This document shows positions 1-12,350 of a DNA stretch of 37,209 bases, one piece after another. Origin of the DNA: Amphimedon queenslandica (taxonomy: Eukaryota; Porifera; Demospongiae; Haplosclerida; Niphatidae); assembly GCF_000090795.2 (NCBI RefSeq), contig NW_003546711.1:38989-76197 (forward strand), given 5' to 3'. How positions within the stretch are numbered: the stretch's first letter is position 1; each line of letters opens with the position of its first letter. The notes under the pieces are model-generated. The model was not told where the DNA came from. It saw only the letters and a program-made list of their open reading frames with translations, and did not search any database. The translations under genes and the position numbers were made by a program.

Positions 1-1938
1 TCACAGAATGAGCCTGAGCAGGTCAATAATGAATTAATGAGTCAACACGAGTTGCATCAATCAGCATTGTTTAAAGGCAATAGATCTCATTTAAAGAAAC
101 TGGTCAGTTGTATATGATGTTGTTTCAATTAATTCACATTAATTATTGCATCATTCAGGTAATGAAGTACGGTATTGACTACAAAGATGAAGGTGGGCAT
201 ACTGCTCTCATGTATTCTGTCTTGGGCAATCAAACAAAAATTTGTGAGGTATATATAATAGATAGTACATTGAATTGAGGCAGTTTATTAATTTTATTTT
301 AAAAGTCACTGATCAATATGGGTGCTGATGTTAATGCTACTGACAATGCTAATCTTACAGCATTGTTTTGGGCTGTCTATCATGCTAGGCCTGAAATCAT
401 TAAGATTCTACTACGGTATAATTACAGTGAATTAATAATAAGTAATAATAACACATTTATATTCTAGGAATGGAGCTGATGTTCACATAACTGACCCTCA
501 TGGAAGGTCAGTTTCTCACTGGGTAATGAAAACACCGAACGCCTTATGTTTAAAGGTCCTTTGTAAACATGTAATTGGAAATATTGAAAACAAACTGTGA
601 GTTTTAATATTTATTAATTTACTATAATAATTTTCTTATGTGTTAGGACATGGAAGGTTTAACTCCTTTGCATTGGGCTGTAATGTGTGAACAGCATCAA
701 CACATCAGCACACTCCTCTCATGTGTTCCAACTACTAATGTTTGTGCACAAGATCGTAAAGGTCGAACACCACTAAACTATGCTGTACTTCTCTTTTCTC
801 CAATTTGTATCAAAGTAAATAGAAATAAATGATATTTAATGATTTTACTTGTAACAGGCCATCCTTGAGTCCAGACCAATAGCTGCTACTTTTGCAGATT
901 TCAAGGGAAGAACAACTTTACACTATGCATGTGCTGAAGGCTCTGTTGACTGTGTAAGAGCATTACTTGCTTGCAAAAGGTATGTTGATAAAATTTATTG
1001 ATAAAGCAAATAACAAGAATTATAAACTATCCGGCAGCTGTGATCTTCATTGTCAAGATAATTCAGGGACTACTCCTCTCCATTGGGCAGCTGCAGCAAA
1101 CCAGCCTGGTATTATCCAGTTACTACTGAGGTACATTTTACTATTAATATGAACCTTGCACTTTCACTGATAAAAATTTTGTAAATTTGTATACCATTTA
1201 ATCAACAAACCACACATCACATTTGATGTATTTCTCACTTGTTGTTTCTTTTTATTTCTCTCTTTCTTCATATTTTAATATTACCTGACAGACAAGGAGC
1301 TGATCGTGGACAAAGGGATGCTAGTGATATGACTCCTCTTGATCATGCTAATCAAAGGAATCACACTGAATGTATTAAACTCTTAGAAAGTTACGGCTGG
1401 CTGAGACAGTCATCATCATGGTCCATTGCATCACAAGTAATATATATTCACAATGACTAATTGTATATTAGTATGAGTCACTTTAGTTTTCTATTCATCC
1501 TCCAACTCCTCCTGAGCTGGATGAACATGGACATGTTCCAATGAAGCGGCCATCATCATCTACTGACCAGCAGTTACCACAAGATATTGGTCAAATGAAT
1601 CCTGCTGATCACTGCAGGTATCCTGCTGATGGTCATTCTAATAGCACACAAGAGGAACATCACTACTAGATTCTACCTACTGAAGACACACAGTGGCAAT
1701 CAGCAAGTGAGGAATATAGAGCTGATTCAAAAATTTAAAAGTTAATTGTATTACAGGTGGGGAGGAAACTGCATTGACTGCTGTCAGTGGGCCTAATTTT
1801 ACTGCAGTAAGTCATGTCTAAATGCTGTAAATAGATAAACTTACTGATGTTTATTAGTCTTGTTTTAACTGGAAGCAAAAGCTGAAGAAGATGTTTTCTA
1901 TTTTTTCAAGGCACAATGTCCGTGTGGCCCCTGCATGA
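1..1938 (+). CDS. Ankyrin-repeat protein, ANKRD55/inversin-like (5' end missing)
   Basis: Inferred exons: 1-102, 159-248, 306-415, 468-596, 647-814, 858-979, 1038-1130, 1292-1436, 1487-1706, 1757-1806, 1858-1938, all with GT-AG borders. The translation holds about seven ankyrin repeats with the usual signatures (EGLTPLHWAV, GRTTLHYACAEG, SGTTPLHWAAAA, NGADVHITDPHG). Several repeats have 35-residue spacing, and order and spacing recall ANKRD55, a ciliary IFT-associated ankyrin protein; that family call is from memory. A Ser/Pro/Gln-rich tail follows, ending in a basic segment (NWKQKLKKMFSIFSRH) and TGA at 1936-1938. Oddities: an in-frame TAG at 1667-1669, although phases of exons 9-11 agree only if translation continues past it; and a one-base phase mismatch between exons 4 and 5. 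It may therefore be a damaged allele or pseudogene. If TAG is real the protein ends at 1669. The start codon lies outside the window. Confidence 0.72.
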
Positions 1939-1949
1939 GGATGAAGTAT

Positions 1950-1955
1950 AATAAA
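1950..1955 (+). terminator. polyA signal of the ankyrin gene
   Basis: AATAAA lies 12 bases after the inferred TGA of the ankyrin gene. It supports the last exon at 1858-1938 and hence the reading frame that passes the internal TAG. Confidence 0.55.
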
Positions 1956-3639
1956 TGACATATAAGAAAAATTTTTTTACTATTATTTTTGCACACAGGT
2001 GCCCTACAGTATTTGCACTTTACAAATGATCAAATTATAGCTACTTTGTACCATTATAATTTTTTTCAACATGATTATACTATCTACCATATACAATGAA
2101 ATTTCTATTTCACTTGGCATGCCCCACATGTATGCACGTGTTCTATATAAGATCACACCCACAGGAGTGGTTTTGGGTTGTAGTACCTAAGAACTAGGAT
2201 CTTAGATATATTAAGACCTTTGTCCTAACTCCAAGTGACTGGAACTTGAACATGTTATCAATCAGACTGCTCCTAGTGCTGTCTGCTTGATACTGTATGG
2301 ATCTATGTGTGACCACCAACATTAGTTTTGTTTGTTCCATCGTCATCAGGTAAAATGTAGAGGGTGTTAAGGTTGATTTACAATACACACTAGTCCCTAG
2401 TCCCGATGTTACATGTACATTGATGCTGGAGTTGAATTTAGTTTAGCGTATACATCTGAGGTCAAATTATAATTGCCCATGCTTTTGATTTTAAAATAAC
2501 TCTCAGTCAAAAATTAAAAAATTTAAATTTCTGTCATTTCTGTTAAATTTCTACATAGTGCTTACTGCAAAAATTTTTTCAACAAAATGCTTTGTGAGAA
2601 AATTTTTGACCAATGAAAATTCAGAGCTATGTGTATAGTAATACTGATAAATAATGATACTATTTTTACAATTACAGTTTTGTGGCAATCTAGTAGATTT
2701 TTTATTGAGGTCAATGTTCCTTTAATTTATTGCTGCAGCTGCAATGCTATGTATCATGTATGTGCATCGTAGTAAATAGGTTGTGTTTACTGTATATCTA
2801 ATTAGGTTGGTGTGTAAATTGTCTGGCTCATTCATGGCCCATGGTCTTAGTGATGATACCTTGGAGAAAGAGAACATTAACCGAGATTGCTTGGTGAGGG
2901 TGCAAGGTTTGGTGTATAGCAGGTCTATATGCTGTGCATGTTATGTATACTTACATGTCTAAAGAATAAATGGGTCCACTAACCCTTTTTCAAGACTGAA
3001 TTAAGTTTTTTGGCTCCCTAGCTGCATTTGCATATTAAGTAATATTGGAAACTGCTAGAGGTAATAGTCTAGTAGATCTAGTCTACAACTGAATGGAGAC
3101 AAGACAATTGATAGCTCGGATATTTCTGTTTGAAAAATTGAGAATCACAGCAACACTTTGTTTATTTACAGAGAATGAGAAAGATAGGAATACAGAAGGA
3201 AAGATGGATGAACCAAAAGTCAGTCTATTAATAGTAACAATAATAACAGCAAGATTATTATGTACTCTTGATAACAGTAAATTGTAATTGTGTGTACATG
3301 TACATGTATGCATGAAGGTTACTGTGCCATTAATTATCACACATGTGATTGAAGAAGTTTCATATGGAAAATCCACAATGATAATAAAAGTTCTATTCTG
3401 GAAATTAAGTGGCAATTTATTAAGTGCATTGTAACAGTTTTGATTGTTTGCTTATTTGAATTCTGCAGTACATAATATACCCTCAAATTATATTTTAATG
3501 GCATAAACTAAAGAAAGAAAACTAATAATGTAATACAATGAAATAAATATTTCTGTTCCTATAAAGCATATTAGCAAATTACATATTTAGAATGCAGCAT
3601 TAAATTACATGAATAATGTAGCAGCAAATATTACAGTCG
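1956..3639. other. Intergenic region, no gene recognised
   Basis: AT-rich spacer between the plus-strand ankyrin gene and the minus-strand chitin synthase, so the two genes converge here. Overlapping open frames of 60-110 codons on both strands around 3083-3415 are low-complexity and show no domain. A TTTATT at 3416-3421 (AATAAA on the minus strand) could serve the chitin synthase transcript. A weak exon-like stretch at 2834-2893 (ATG, 20 codons, then GTGAGG) is noted but not called. Confidence 0.5.
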
Positions 3640-3672
<33 letters not shown>

Positions 3673-3713
3673 GCTAACTAACTAACTAGCTAACTAACTA
3701 ACTAACTAACTAA
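3640..3713. repeat. (CTAA)n microsatellite
   Basis: About 18 copies of the tetranucleotide CTAA with a few CTAG interruptions, ending four bases before the chitin synthase stop codon. On the gene strand it is (TTAG)n and would open the 3' UTR. The likely effect is length polymorphism. Confidence 0.9.
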
Positions 3714-3716
3714 TGT

Positions 3717-6700
3717 CTAATGTTCTTCATTTTCACTTTCATCACTTTCATCACTTTCATCACCTTCGTCATTTTCATCATTTTCAACTGGCATGTCTTG
3801 ATTCAGTCGAGCAATATAGTGGGAGAGTGTGACTACCCGATGGAATACCATTGCAAAAAATTGGATAATTATTAAGATTCCGTATGAAACCAGAAAAAGT
3901 AGACTAAGAATACTGGCTGTTAGTCCAACTTCTTTTAACTCATTAAATGTGAAAATAGAGAGAAGAATGAGCCACATGAGGTTGACTATTAGTACAGCAA
4001 TCAGAGTGTAGTTACGTAACTGCTTTAGACTATTACGAAGCTGTATAACTTTATTCAAGTGCTCTGGTATTGGTTGTAGAGTTGTTGCTGCTAATTTCCT
4101 CCAGAATTCTTCTTCTTCACCTAAACTTGTGTTTTGTGTATTTTTACTTTCCTCAAGTTCCTTCAGAGTTTCATCAAGCTTCTTTTCCTCTATATAAAAA
4201 TTATGTTGTATGTTCCTAAATGTAGAAACGGAATGGTACATACTTTTATTTATAACTTTTAAAAGTTTAATCCCTTCCATGAACCTCTTCACATGAGCTA
4301 TGTAGGATTTTAAATCAAATTAAATCAGATATTTTATCTACCTCTCTTTCTAACTCCTATAGTATTCATTAATTCATCTTCAGTTATATAAGCAAGGTTT
4401 TCAATATCTTCTTTTGAAGAGTAACCTGCTTTTTCAAATTGGCACACATAGCAAACTTCCAAGTCTATTATTTTTATGTATTCAAGTATCCATTCCTTAA
4501 CATCTTTCTATGGAAAAAGGTATTAGGTGGTTGTTGGTTTAATGATTATATTTACTGGCAATCCAGAACGAATAGGTTTACAACGAAGCTTTCGAGCAGC
4601 TTTGCATAAACGATGAACATATCCAATGGGTTTAACCCCGATGTCTTCAAAATCCTATTATACAAGTAATGTGTACTGCTGATTACTGTAAATGAGCATT
4701 AATATAACCTTTTTTGTCATCCTCACAACAAGTTTTTCATAGGTGTAACCTTCCTCTATAAATTCTTTTAAAAAATCCTAAAATGTATACAATACAGAAG
4801 AATAATGATGTTATTATCTGGAAAATGGCATCTAAGGTTAACTGTTGCCTGCACTATTTGATTTTTACAACCTGGGGGCACTGAAAGCCCCCAGGTTGTT
4901 CCTATAATCATAGTTTGTATATAATCAGTTTGTATATTGTGTTTGTACTGTTATGCTTGTTTATTATTGTAAAAGGGAAAGTAAAGTAAAATCAACATCA
5001 ATATATATTTTTCAATTATTCAAAAGTAAGAACTCCAGCTATAGATAAACATGCTTTTATTATCTGTTAGTTGTATTAATTTTATCTTTATAATAAATTT
5101 TTATTAATATGTGCATACATGTAGCTCTTACCATACTGTTAGTTTCTTTAAGCCAGTTCTCCAGCCATTCATATTCTGTACATATGAGTGTAATAGATGT
5201 AGTTTTCATAAATCTTACCATGATATTTTTCACTTTCACTGCACTCGCGGTGTTTTGGATCTGTACAGTTTTCGGTTATTTGTTCCTCAAGTCCTCTTTG
5301 TTCCTCAAGCCCTCTTTGTTCCTCACTTTTTTTTTCTTTTTGTTCTTCAAGTTCTCTTAGATCCTGAGGTTCTAAATTGGTGTTTTCTTCTGAATAATGA
5401 TGATCTTTACTTTTGAACATTCTTTTAAACTTAGAAGGAAGGTTTTTTACCCAATCTTTTATATTTTTTAATTTAAAAGATTTCTCAAGACTAATCTGAG
5501 TTTCTCTTGTTCCCCATGATCTGTCATTGAGGTTAGCTATAGAAAAAATGAACAAGAACAGGTAGCCAGCTGGTAAGCCAAGAAGATACCACAAAGACTG
5601 TATTAATGCAAAACCTTCAAAGAAGTGAAAAATTGCTGTCGTTATAAAGATGATACCAAACAAGGCTAAATATATAGTGCTTTCAGCAATCAGTAATTTT
5701 CCACTGTCACTATAAAAATTATATTCCACACTTGAATCGCTTTCATTTATCTGAAAGGCAGACAATAGTTCATTCGTTTTCTCTTTTATGATTCCAACTA
5801 TGACAAGAGCCATTACCATAGCAAAGATTACTGTTAGACCTTTAGCAATATTGATTTGAGTCTTTACACTTGTGATAATGCACACAATACCATAACACAC
5901 TGCAACTAGCCCTGTTACAACAATCACAGCAGTACTATTAATCCCAAATGATGCTGTTAAACCAGAAGCTATAACCAGAATAACTGTAGCAGGAGAAATA
6001 ATCGTTGAAAAAAAAGCTATTAACTGATATATGATGAATGTCCAATTAATGGATTCATTATTTTTAGTGATCTTTTTAGCTTTATTAATCAATAGCCCAA
6101 TATTAGCAATGGTTGACCCAATCCATCTACGGCGCTGCTTATAGAACTCATCAAAGGTCATAGGACAGTATGTCTTATTATTAGATATAGCACAATATTC
6201 TAATCTCCATCCCTTTTCGATTAAAAGTGTGCATAGCCACCTATCCTCACCCATATCCTTTGTGAGAAACTCCATGGCATCCTCAACCTCACTAGAAAAT
6301 GTCTTAAGACATTGCTGAAGAGCAGAGCAACGAAATACACTGAAACAACCAGGACAACATAGCACTGATTCAAGGATATGCTCTGTGCTTTTTTGAAGCC
6401 AGTGACCAATTGCATAATCAAATACTTGATACCAGTAGATAGCACCATTGCCAAGAGGATGAGTTCATGAACAAACAGCACCAACTTGAGGATCGCGAGC
6501 TAACATATCTAAAAGAACAACAGCAGACTCTGCTTTGAAGTCAACATCGCCATCTGTAGTAAGAATGAAGACATTGTCAAGCTCTTTTTTCTTTTCTCTA
6601 TGCTCAAGAATATACTTCATGTACATGACTTGACTCCACCTTTTCTTATTTCGAACCATCTCATTATCTTTGAAATGAACAACAAATGGCACTTCACTTG

Positions 6701-8771
6701 TGCCTATTTTCCATTGAAAGCGATATCCATATGGAGTTTTCCATATTTCTGCTTCATTAAGGTCAACTTTGAAAGTTTTTGGAATGAGACTCAAAAGCTG
6801 AATAGCAAATGGATACAATTCATTGTCTCGACAACCTCCATCAAAAAAAATGTGAGATTCATACCTAGCTGCTCCTTCTGCAATAGGGGAACTGGTTTCA
6901 TCATTTTCTTTTTGAACAGGTTTTTCTTCTTTCTTATACAAGTCTGATAATCGTTTAATAGATATTAACATTTGCTTCATTTCTATTTCATTCTCTTTGT
7001 ACATTGTGGAACAGACATACACCTTACACATTTGTTGCTTTCTAGCTCCTGGCTGTGAGTCAGGTTCACACGCAACTTCTGGCTTTTGATTTATTTGCAA
7101 CTGTGAACCAGCTTTTTTAATAGCTCCTGACTGGGAGTCAGCCCGATTCATAGCTAGTGACTGCTCAAGCAAGATACTGTTGTAATATGGGCGGACAAAA
7201 ACATCTTTTTCTGGTGCAAGAATGGCATTTTTATGTACGAAAAGTTGAATATTAGATATCAGCTGACAGAACCACAGCAGTAAGCCACTTGATAGAATTG
7301 TGTACCAAAATTTTGGTGCGTCCTTTAACTCTGAAATAACTAAATTTTGATAGTAAAAGGGGAATGCATCGTAATACATCAAAGCTATATAAACTCCAAG
7401 GGATAGTGGAGTAGCAAATAGAACTGGCAGGGCTAGCCCAGATACGTGCAGTGTCATGTAACAGGATAAATATGACAGGATGTAAGCCAGAAAACTTGTA
7501 ATGGCATGTGTGGAAAATATAGCAACGTAAGTTCTATTCCAATAGAGTTTATGGCTAAATTGATCAACCGTTTCTCCATCTTTTGAAGTGTAAGTGTACC
7601 TAAAAATGATGCTGCTTACTACGAAACAAGTTACCAAACGAATGAATGCTGCCAGAAAACCTAAAAACAAAATACATTTTTATTTTTGCAAAGTTTATGT
7701 AATAATTTACTTGCTTTCCACCTTCCTTTAGCTTTGCTAGTTTTTCCTATTGCCCTATTTTTTGAGGATTCACTTACTGAAAATGTCTTCTTTTGTAATT
7801 TTCTTGACCAAATCCATGATATGGCAATTAAAAGTATTGTAATGATCATAATGTTTGTCTGCACATTATTTTGTGTATAGGATATTGGTACAAGTATGAT
7901 GAAAAGTTTAGATAAGCTTACAATCAATTGAGAAGTTACCCAAATTATCTATTTTGTTTGACTTTTCCTCCTATCCTTGGCATCTTTTTTGGTGTCATCT
8001 TTGTTATCCTTAGTGTCTGTCTTATACTTAGCGTCCCTTTTATCATTTTTTGTAAAGCTGCTCCATAATTTATCCCAAGAAAATCCATAGATTCCACACA
8101 TTAAGACTACCAACAGGATAGGGTTGAGTGAGACAAATGCATAAAAAATTAGACCTGACTCTATAGTTCCTTCAATAATTGCCAACACTATGCACTGTAA
8201 TAATAAAAATAAAAGGGATTGTATTTAATGCATTAATAATACTTACTCTCCAGCTGTACTGCTTTGGCCATGGCCTCAGAACAGATCTGCTGAGCAAGCC
8301 ATTGAATAGTCCTATAACCCATGTTATTGTGTTAGGCACCATGATCATAAAGAAAAGCATCCAGTATAGGCTAGCTGCATGCTGTTGTGCTGGTATGTCT
8401 AAGTCTAATTCATAGTCACTACTATTTTTGTGGTTGCTCAAGATGTATAAATCAGTTGCTATCTTCATAAATGTGATCTTGCTTAGCACAAGACACAAAA
8501 GAACAGATACAAACAGTACAATTTGAACTAACCATACAAGGCATTTAATCTTAGATTTAGCTGCTTGAAATATTTTTTTGGTTTCTTTTTTATAGGTTGG
8601 AGTTTGCTCACTAGCTGTGTTATTGTCAGTTTCCTCAAGTGGTTCCTCTGGTTCCTCCAGTGGAGCCTGGTATTGTATTATGCCATCGACATCAGTGTCG
8701 TCAAATCTAGTATCATGCCCTGCTGAAGGTGAAGGTGCATCGATTGACATATCAATACTAATAGCTGCCAT
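3717..8771 (-). CDS. CHS: Chitin synthase (metazoan type) with two SAM domains
   Basis: Membrane glycosyltransferase (GT2) that polymerises UDP-GlcNAc into chitin. Inferred exons from the start: 8771-8247, 8194-8028, 7916-7711, 7660-5219, 5175-5132, 4777-4709, 4654-4556, 4507-4342, 4297-3717; total 4,299 nt, 1,432 codons plus stop, phases consistent. N-terminal acidic tail and membrane helices come first. The catalytic part has VYVCSTMYKE, RKRW-like NKKRWSQVMYM, DGDVDF (about 669-674), CCPGCFS, EDRWLCTLL (about 771) and the hallmark QRRRW (about 808-812). A five-helix membrane cluster follows, then a Glu/Lys-rich linker with LEEQRG repeats, two SAM domains (about 1115-1258), a coiled coil, two helices and an acidic C-terminus. 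The break: codon 698 is TGA where the family has Arg (CGR-HP). The short exon junction 8028/7916 is the least certain. Family call is very sure; functionality is not. Confidence 0.9.
4342..5175 (-). other. Two SAM domains of the chitin synthase (exons 5-8)
   Basis: SAM-A is spread over exons 5175-5132, 4777-4709 and 4654-4556: EYEWLENWLKE, FLKEFIEEGYTYEKLVVRM, DFEDIGVKPIGYVHRLCKA. SAM-B is in 4507-4342 and the start of 4297-3717: VKEWILEYIKI, GYSSKEDIENLAYITEDEL, then VRKRAHVKRFMEGIKLL. Both show the SAM pattern of W near the start, an acidic 'tee/edL' turn and a final (G/A)hxxR-like helix. SAM domains mediate homo- or hetero-oligomers, so they may cluster the enzyme on the cytoplasmic face. 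Within a family of chitin synthases, SAM-bearing forms are known from non-bilaterian animals. Confidence 0.75.
4867..4899. repeat. 13-bp inverted repeat (hairpin) in a chitin synthase intron
   Basis: Perfect 13-base arms (ACAACCTGGGGGC) around a 7-base loop inside the 354-bp intron 4778-5131. The rest of that intron is AT-rich with no recognisable feature. Confidence 0.8.
6465..6467 (-). other. In-frame TGA inside the chitin synthase catalytic exon
   Basis: The exon 7660-5219 is open for 813 codons except for this single TGA, and both sides are in the same frame. Before it reads DPQVGAVCS, after it THPLGNGAIYW; the family has a conserved VCGRxHPxGSGP here, so TGA replaces the Arg codon, as one C-to-T change in CGA would give. 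Confidence 0.9.
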
Positions 8772-9220
8772 TTTTTGTTCAAAACTATATGCTATGAAGT
8801 TTCCTTGTGTTTACCAAAATTAATCATTATATAGGCTACTGTATTGAAGTATTCATGAGCTATAAATGTCACCATAAAAATTTAGATTTGAGATCAAAGG
8901 ATAAGGGTGTGTTTAGTGAAATCAGTGTTACTTTTACACATTAAAGAAACATCTCTACCTGACAATATCTTGACATGCGTTAATTGATACACTGTATAAA
9001 GTATATGTGTGACCCTTTGGTTGCTTCAAGTACTCCGATTAATAAACAAGAGTCAATTCAATCAAAACATTTATTTCTGCAAGGCATCTAGTCTTGTAGT
9101 AGCTACTTTGATATTATTGATACTATAACAAATAGGAATGTAGAGTTAATATAATGAGTTAAACTGAAAGTCTAGCACACATCATTTCAACCATAGATAA
9201 TAAACAATGTCTAAATATAA
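8772..9220. other. Upstream region of the chitin synthase
   Basis: Holds the 5' UTR and presumably the promoter of the minus-strand chitin synthase. No TATA box or initiator can be assigned with confidence. No coding potential is seen. Confidence 0.3.
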
Positions 9221-10534
9221 TTCAGTATTTGTTTGTGTGTGTGTGATCTTTGATATCTTTTGTTTGCTATAAATACTGTTAATGTGTATGTGAGAAGATA
9301 GTCTCAATACCTTTATGTATAAACCCTGTATTACATACTGTACATAGCTCATTATTCATTACATTGTTGTTTGGCTACGATCATATTGATAGCAATTGTT
9401 TTATTTTGGTCCATATTTGGTCATTTAAATAGCAAATAATTATTTTTTCTCAGTGATGTGACAGTTAATTTATACTCAGTTAGTATCTTTAAAACTCTTA
9501 CAGTGCAATGCACATTGGTTATGCATAGCAATGTATGATGAAGGAATTAATGTCTTTGATATTGATTGTCAGAACTTAAATATTATTTCTAGCCATCATT
9601 TGAATGAAGTTAAATTCTGTATCTAAAAATCCACTCAAGTAGTAAATGTGCCAGCATGACAAAGAGGGGAGGGAGCACTAGGTAAATTAATGATACCACA
9701 CTATTACTTGTGCCTAACTATTAAGTATCTAAAGGCGTAATTTATTTTTTGAATACACCGTAACCATAAATTATGTGCTACTGTTATTTTTGTGGCCCAA
9801 AATTTTTTGTAAATCCTCCTTGGCCATGTTGTACTGTATTTTGTAGATTTTTTGAAATTTAAAAAGCTGCCAAAATTTTGAACCACAAAATTTTTTATTA
9901 GATTTTCTGCCAAATGATTACAGCATGTATTATAGTATTTATGTTTAGTATTATTGCAACTATAGCCATATGTAGTTCAAGGAGTCAAATAAATGTTTCA
10001 TTAGTTAAGGCATAATACTTATGAGTGTATCTAAAAGTATGAATTGTATACATATAAACAGGCCTATAAAAGTGGGTTATTAATGGCCTTTATACGAGGT
10101 GCAAATTTAACAGCATAATTACTTTTTGTGAAAGAGAGGTCAATCAATTAATATAAACACACTTATTAATAAAATGAGTCAAGGTTAACGGGTGTGGTAT
10201 GTCATGAATGCACACACCGAAGTGTTTGTGTATGTGTACTCATTCTACATCAAAGGTATGTGTACTCTTGGAAATAATATTCAAAATTAATAAATACTGT
10301 TAGAGTATGTGTGTATGTCAGAAGATAGTCTCATAATACCTTATGTATAAACCCTGTATTACATACTGTACATAGCTCATATTATTCATTAGATTGTTGT
10401 TCGGCTATGATCATATTGCTAAAAATTGTTTCATATTTTGTCCATATTTGGTCATTTGAATATTAATGATAGGAAATATGTTTTTTAGTAATTTTGTACA
10501 TGGTTCATACTATTTTTTTATTTAGGCAGTATTG

Positions 10535-12350
10535 GTACCTGTGCACACAATAATCACATAACAAGATTGTATGATAATAATCTGGTAAGTTAAAGACAAT
10601 GTCAATAATTGTAAGCAACCTCCTTCTTTCCTTTATTAATTTTATGTCTAAAACTTTAGTCATAGACTTATAGTGTCAGACTTTGTAGTACCAATAGGTA
10701 AAAGTGGGCTATTAATGAAAAAGAGGTCAATTAATTTATAAACATACTCATAAATAAGAGTCGAAGCTAAAGGGTGTGACATGTCATGAATCTACACACA
10801 AAAGTGTTTGTGTGTACTCCTTTTTTACATCAAAGGTATACATGTATTCTTTGAAATAATATTCAAAATTAATAAATACTGTTAGAGTATGTGTGTATGT
10901 GAAGATAGTCTCATAATACCTTATGTATAAACTCTATATTACATACTGTTCATAGCTCGTTATTCATTACATTGTTGTTCGGCTATGATCATATTGCTAA
11001 CAATTGTTTTATTTTTGTCCATATTTGGTCATTTGAATACTAATGAATAGCAAGTATTTACTTAGTAATTTTGTACATAGTTCATATTATTTTTTTAGTT
11101 TGGCAGAGTATCGGTACCTGTGCGCACAATAATCACATGACAAGACTGTATAATATAATCTGGTAAGTTAACGATAATGTCAATAATTGTAAGCAACCTC
11201 CTTATTAATTTTATGTCTAAATTAAACTTTAGTCATAGACTTATAGTGTCAGACTTTGTAGTACCAATAAGAGATGAGCCTAAAGCTAGGTTTACATTTA
11301 ATGAAACAGTCAAAAAAGTGCATGGGCAATTTGACCTTTTGATGCAAAACATTTTAAAGTTAATGAGAAATTGGCCAAAGTTTAGTTTTGGCCAATAAAA
11401 GCCAATTAATTTGGCAAATGAATGCCAGATAATTTGGCCAATGGCCAATGAAACGCAACGTTTACCTTGTGTTTTGCGGTAAGTGTAAACCAAGCTTAAG
11501 CAAGCAAGCCATGTACAAAGTCTATTTATGTACAACAATAGTTGTGATCTTGATGAAAATACTTTTGCATTCTTACTCAATTATACATATATGTCAATAA
11601 TAGAAAAAGGAAGGGTAAGAATGAATATAAGTTGTTAGTATCAGTTAGCCTCACAGTTGGCAAATGTTTTAATTTTGTGATGATTAAAAGTTAACCACCT
11701 CAAGAACTGCATGTGTGGGATTTTAGATTGTTTTGTCTTTAGCATAAATACACAGTACATGTACATTAGCACTGTGCAGTCAAAAATGTCTAAGAGAAAA
11801 TTTTCCATTTCATAATTCTATTCTGATACATTATACATATTCTTATTTTATATAGCAAATGAGCTGATTTCAACCAAAATTGAGTTTTACATGAATTTTA
11901 AAAGTTACTCAAAACATAAATAACTACCCGTAAATGGGATTGGAAACTTCTGTTACTACCCATGGGTACCAGGCTGGTTGGGATAGCGTTGTTCAATTCT
12001 TAGTAGACCAATGGCGAAGGTTTGTGGGACTCTAGCTACTGCATTTTAGAATGAAACAGCCCTGTTTTACTTCTATAGACTCTTCTTAAGAGCCTTCAGT
12101 GCAATGATCATATTGCTATGATATCAATATATGGCTATGATATCAATATATGGCTATGATCATATTGCTAATAATTGTTTCATATTTTGTCCATATTTGG
12201 TCATTTGAATATTGATGAATAGCAAGTATTAACTTAGTAATTTTGTACACAGTTTATGTATTTTTTTAAATTAGACAATTACACTTGATGATTGCGTGTA
12301 CAATAATCACATCAAAAATTTATGCAAGACTGTTATCATATTAACTGGTA
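10535..12350 (+). other. Exon-like modules in the tandem repeat (weak)
   Basis: Three repeat copies contain a short stretch bounded by a pyrimidine-rich AG and by GTAAG: about 10527-10585, 11107-11162 and 12278-12350. In one frame they read similar peptides (SIGTCAHNNHITRLYDNNL; SIGTCAHNNHMTRLYN; DDCVYNNHIKNLCK), but lengths differ (59, 56, 73 nt), so the frame is not kept. They may be exons of a non-coding or decayed transcript. Confidence 0.25.
11281..11499. mobile_element. MITE-like element with ~19-bp inverted ends
   Basis: Left end TAAAGCTAGGTTTACATTTA and right end (reverse complement) TTAAGCTTGGTTTACACTTA match closely. The roughly 219-bp element has no coding capacity and is internally rich in TTGGCCAA/TTGGCCAAT motifs. 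It sits inside the third copy of the tandem-repeat region. Confidence 0.65.

Noticed and set aside
2834..2893. ATG-started 20-codon stretch ending at GTGAGG (MAHGLSDDTLEKENINRD...)
   Set aside because: Could be a first exon, but the only nearby acceptor leads to a stop after a few codons in the matching phase.
3083..3415. Open frames on both strands (64 and 110 codons)
   Set aside because: Low complexity, overlapping each other on opposite strands, no domain, no splice context. A segment NEKDRNTEGKMDEPK after a TTTACAG looks exon-like but has no partner exon I can support.
5109..5416. Plus-strand open frames of 83 and 101 codons
   Set aside because: Antisense of the Glu-rich linker exon of the chitin synthase; the Phe/Leu-rich peptides are what antisense of such sequence gives.
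6600..6947. Plus-strand open frame of 115 codons
   Set aside because: Antisense shadow of the chitin synthase catalytic exon.
11233..11580. Minus-strand frame of 115 codons
   Set aside because: Covers the MITE at 11281-11499 and has no recognisable domain.
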